DNA from: Rhodomicrobium sp. R_RK_3
GTDB taxonomy: Bacteria > Pseudomonadota > Alphaproteobacteria > Rhizobiales > Rhodomicrobiaceae
Direction of reading: 5' to 3'
Length of the DNA stretch: 62,322 bases
Assembly (NCBI RefSeq): GCF_002198715.1
Contig: NZ_MWLK01000009.1
Location: 1-62,322 of the forward strand
The position numbers and the translations under genes were made by a program. Of this stretch, positions 59,967 to 62,322 are shown piece by piece (the stretch's first letter is position 1; every line of letters starts with the position of its first letter). Under the pieces are notes generated by a model. The model did no database searches, was not told where the DNA came from, and worked only from the letters and a program-made list of their open reading frames with translations.

Positions 59967-61022
59967 ATGAGTATGACGAAGGCACCGTATTATAAGACTT
60001 TATCCACGCCGCAGACCTTCGTCTGGCGGATGTTCCTCTTCGTCGCCCTCGCCTCCTGCGTGGGCGTCATCCTCTACGCCCAGATCCTGACGGCCTTCAA
60101 GGCCAACCCCGCGCTGAACGGCGTCATCATGGGCACGCTCGGCTTTGGCGTCATCTACACTTTCCAGCAGGTCTTGCGGCTCTATCCGGAGATCCGCTGG
60201 GTCAATAATTTCCGCATCGCCGATCCCGGCCTGGCGCTCGACCGCTCGCCGGTGATGCTGGCGCCGATGGCGACCTTGCTGCGCCGCCGCCAGGGCCAGG
60301 CCGCGCTCTCGGCGACCGCCATGCGCTCGATCCTCGACTCGATCGCCGCAAGGCTCGACGAGTCGCGCGAGACCACGCGCTACATGATCGGCCTGCTGGT
60401 CTTCCTCGGCCTGCTCGGCACCTTCTGGGGCCTGATGGAGACCGTGCAGTCGGTCGGCGGCACCATCGCCGCGCTGAGCCCGTCGGGCGGCGAAGGCGGC
60501 GCCATGTTCGAGGAGCTGAAGACCGGCCTCGCCGCGCCGCTGGCCGGCATGGGCGTGGCCTTCTCCTCGTCGCTGTTCGGCCTTGCCGGCTCGCTGATCG
60601 TCGGCTTTTTGGATTTGCAGGCCGGACAGGCTCAGGCCCGCTTCTACAACGAGCTGGAAGAGTGGCTGTCCAACATCACCGAGCTGTCGCCGGAGGGCAG
60701 CAACGCGGCGACCAATGCCGGCCAGCCGGCCCAGCTCCGCTTCGCCCTGCTCGACATGCAGCGCACCATGACCGACCTCGCCGACAAGATCGAGCAGGGC
60801 ATGGCGCGCAATAACGGCACCGAGGCGATGCTGGAATTGTCGCGCGGCATCGACCGGCTGGTGAAGCAGATGCGGGCCGAGCAGAAGGTGGTGCGGGAAT
60901 GGGTGGACGAGCAGGCGCATCAGCAGAACGCGCTCGCCAACGTGCTGCGCGAGCAGAACAAGCTGGCCACCATTCTGCGGGATGTGGCCGTGCGGCCGCC
61001 AAGGGGCGGCGGCGACCGGTGA
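59967..61022 (+). CDS. MotA/TolQ/ExbB-family channel protein
   Basis: This 351-residue protein is a proton-channel family member. It has transmembrane segments at about 20-42 and 50-70 and the MotA/TolQ core at about 135-215. The core includes GLLVFLGLLGTFWGLM and the GLAAPLAGMGVAFSSSLFGLAGSL helix. A coiled-coil tail (about 265-345) follows. No flagellar genes are near. The next gene encodes an OmpA-like partner, so the pair probably forms a MotA/B-like or Tol-like energy-transducing complex. An ATG two codons downstream is possible. Confidence 0.85.
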   Translation: MSMTKAPYYKTLSTPQTFVWRMFLFVALASCVGVILYAQILTAFKANPALNGVIMGTLGFGVIYTFQQVLRLYPEIRWVNNFRIADPGLALDRSPVMLAPMATLLRRRQGQAALSATAMRSILDSIAARLDESRETTRYMIGLLVFLGLLGTFWGLMETVQSVGGTIAALSPSGGEGGAMFEELKTGLAAPLAGMGVAFSSSLFGLAGSLIVGFLDLQAGQAQARFYNELEEWLSNITELSPEGSNAATNAGQPAQLRFALLDMQRTMTDLADKIEQGMARNNGTEAMLELSRGIDRLVKQMRAEQKVVREWVDEQAHQQNALANVLREQNKLATILRDVAVRPPRGGGDR

Positions 61023-61048
61023 GGCGCATGCGCGTGGGAGGTTGACGG

Positions 61049-62077
61049 ATGGCGATAGCCGCAAGAGGGCGCCGGCGCGGGCATATGGATTACTGGCCCG
61101 GCTTCGTCGACGTGCTGTCGACCCTGCTGCTGGTCGTGACCTTCCTGATGTCGATGTTCATGATCGCGCAATATTTTGCCAGCCAGGAATCCAGCGGCAA
61201 GGACAGCGCCCTCACCCGTCTCAACCGGCAGATTGCCTCGCTCAATGAACTGCTCGCGCTGGAGCGGGCGCGCAAGCAATCGGCCGACGACCAGCTTTCC
61301 TCGATGCAGACCTCGCTCTCCGCCGCCGAGGCCGAGCAGGGCCGCCTGCGCGCGCTGCTGGCCGGCGAGGGCGACAAGGGCAAGTCGGCGGACGGCCGCA
61401 TCACCGCGCTTTCCGCCCAGGTCGACGAGCAGAAGAAGATTTCATCGCAAGCGATGGCGCAGGTGGAATTGCTGAACCAGCAGATCGCCGCCCTGCGCCG
61501 CCAGATCGCCGCGCTCGAGGACGCGCTGAACGCCTCGGAAAAGCGCGACCGGGAATCGCAGACCCGCATCGCCGATCTCGGCCAGCGGCTCAATGTGGCG
61601 CTCGCCAAGCGCGTCCAGGAGCTCTCCCGCTACCGCTCGGATTTCTTCGGCGAGCTGCGCAAGATCCTCGGCGACCGCGACGACATCCAGATCGTCGGCG
61701 ACCGCTTCGTCTTCCAGGCCGAAGTGTTTTTCGCCAGCGGCTCCGCCGAGATCGGCCCGGACGGCAAGGCCCAGCTCGACAAGCTGGCGGTGGCGCTGTT
61801 GCAGCTCGACAAGCAGATCCCGTCTGAGATCAATTGGGTGCTGCGCATCGACGGCCACACCGACATCCGGCCGATCGCCACGCCGAGCTTCGCCTCGAAC
61901 TGGGAGCTGTCCTCGGCCCGCGCCATTTCGGTGGTCAAGCAGCTCATGTCGCAGGGCGTACCGGCCAAGCGCCTGGTCGCGGCGGGTTTTGGCGAATACC
62001 AGCCCCTGGTCGACGGCAGCACCGATCCCGACCTGCGCCGCAACCGCCGCATCGAGCTGAAGCTGACGGAGCGGTAG
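61049..62077 (+). CDS. OmpA/MotB-like peptidoglycan-binding partner
   Basis: This 342-residue protein has a short basic N-terminus, a single transmembrane helix (about 18-42) with a MotB-type aspartate (D21, in GFVDVLSTLL), and a long periplasmic coiled coil (about 55-190). It ends with an OmpA domain (about 220-342) with FASGSAEIGPDG, IDGHTDIRPI and GFGEYQPL. It should anchor the upstream MotA/TolQ protein to peptidoglycan. A role in envelope integrity or motility-like torque is possible; the function is not established. Confidence 0.85.
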   Translation: MAIAARGRRRGHMDYWPGFVDVLSTLLLVVTFLMSMFMIAQYFASQESSGKDSALTRLNRQIASLNELLALERARKQSADDQLSSMQTSLSAAEAEQGRLRALLAGEGDKGKSADGRITALSAQVDEQKKISSQAMAQVELLNQQIAALRRQIAALEDALNASEKRDRESQTRIADLGQRLNVALAKRVQELSRYRSDFFGELRKILGDRDDIQIVGDRFVFQAEVFFASGSAEIGPDGKAQLDKLAVALLQLDKQIPSEINWVLRIDGHTDIRPIATPSFASNWELSSARAISVVKQLMSQGVPAKRLVAAGFGEYQPLVDGSTDPDLRRNRRIELKLTER

Positions 62078-62270
62078 GCGCGCAGCAAGCGGCGGGGGGC
62101 GGATAGGGATGCTTCGGCTCGCGCGAGGCGCCGTTGGACCGATGTTTTTCCGGGATGACCGACGCCTCGGCCCCGCTAAAGGCGCGACCAAAGCGCCGCT
62201 TTCCCCCATGCCGCAGCCGGATCGCCTCTCCCCTTGGAGGCCTTTGCGTATCGAAGGTCCTCTCCCCGTC

Positions 62271-62301
62271 GTCCCGGACGGCCGTCAGGCCGAGCCGGGA
62301 C
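62271..62301. repeat. Palindromic intergenic repeat
   Basis: GTCCCGG and CCGGGAC arms, with an inner CGGC/GCCG pairing, form an imperfect palindrome of 31 bases. It is of the CGTCGTCCCGG...CCGGGACCC type often dispersed in GC-rich genomes. The preceding 190 bases (62078-62270) hold no visible gene. Confidence 0.5.
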
Positions 62302-62322
62302 CCAATCATATTTCCGCTATTG

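Noticed and set aside
59967-62077. Assignment as Zorya ZorA/ZorB
   Set aside because: Only two of the expected components are visible and the efp-suhB context argues for a core envelope pair; kept only as a question in the findings.

Overview
The window looks like chromosomal DNA of a GC-rich alphaproteobacterium. The evidence is a complete division and cell-wall (dcw) cluster in alphaproteobacterial order, a GatCAB operon, a split cobalamin-dependent methionine synthase, an EcfG-like stress promoter, and an efp-suhB-MotA-OmpA string of the kind found near each other in Hyphomicrobiales-like genomes. I do not assign a genus. No rRNA, tRNA, CRISPR array, transposase or prophage gene was seen.

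Layout. 1-1447: an ECF sigma factor, its membrane anti-sigma factor and the start of a secreted polyglycine protein, all on the minus strand. 1910-3886: an unusual repetitive membrane protein and a cysteine-rich secreted protein. 3890-8454: a CPA2 antiporter translationally coupled to metH. 8652-15723: secreted and envelope genes (a cysteine-rich protein, a patatin lipoprotein, a Sel1 protein, two GT-C-like membrane proteins) and a quinone oxidoreductase. 15724-17577: a noncoding region with a long hairpin and an AT-rich DUF3644/HEPN gene that looks acquired. 17578-21502: gatB, then gatC-gatA-chorismate mutase. 21702-22577: an outer-membrane beta-barrel.

23258-44698 (minus strand): mraZ-rsmH-ftsL-ftsI-murE-murF-mraY-murD-ftsW-murG-murC-murB-ddl-ftsQ-ftsA-ftsZ-lpxC-bamD. 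Together these supply regulation (mraZ), UDP-MurNAc-pentapeptide synthesis (murB to murF, ddl), lipid I and II synthesis (mraY, murG), septal synthesis (ftsW, ftsI, ftsL, ftsQ), the Z ring (ftsA, ftsZ), lipid A (lpxC) and outer-membrane assembly (bamD). Many junctions are ATGA, GTGA or TTGA overlaps. A promoter overlaid by three TGGGA repeats at 10-bp spacing precedes mraZ and fits MraZ autoregulation.

45135-55791: a small secreted protein, a bactofilin, an rpiA-DUF2059-gor operon with a short ORF in front, meaB, a stress-type zinc dehydrogenase operon behind an EcfG-like promoter, two tandem four-cysteine secreted paralogues, zapE and a BASS-family transporter. 55922-57294: a second AT-rich accessory pair (a GNAT acetyltransferase and a one-TM protein). 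57395-62322: a small membrane protein, efp, suhB and a MotA/OmpA-like proton-channel pair, ending in a palindromic repeat.

The best candidates for undescribed biology are the HEPN-motif DUF3644 gene, the AT-rich GNAT/TM pair, the sigma/anti-sigma/polyglycine module, and several secreted cysteine-pattern proteins. Most of the rest is core genome.
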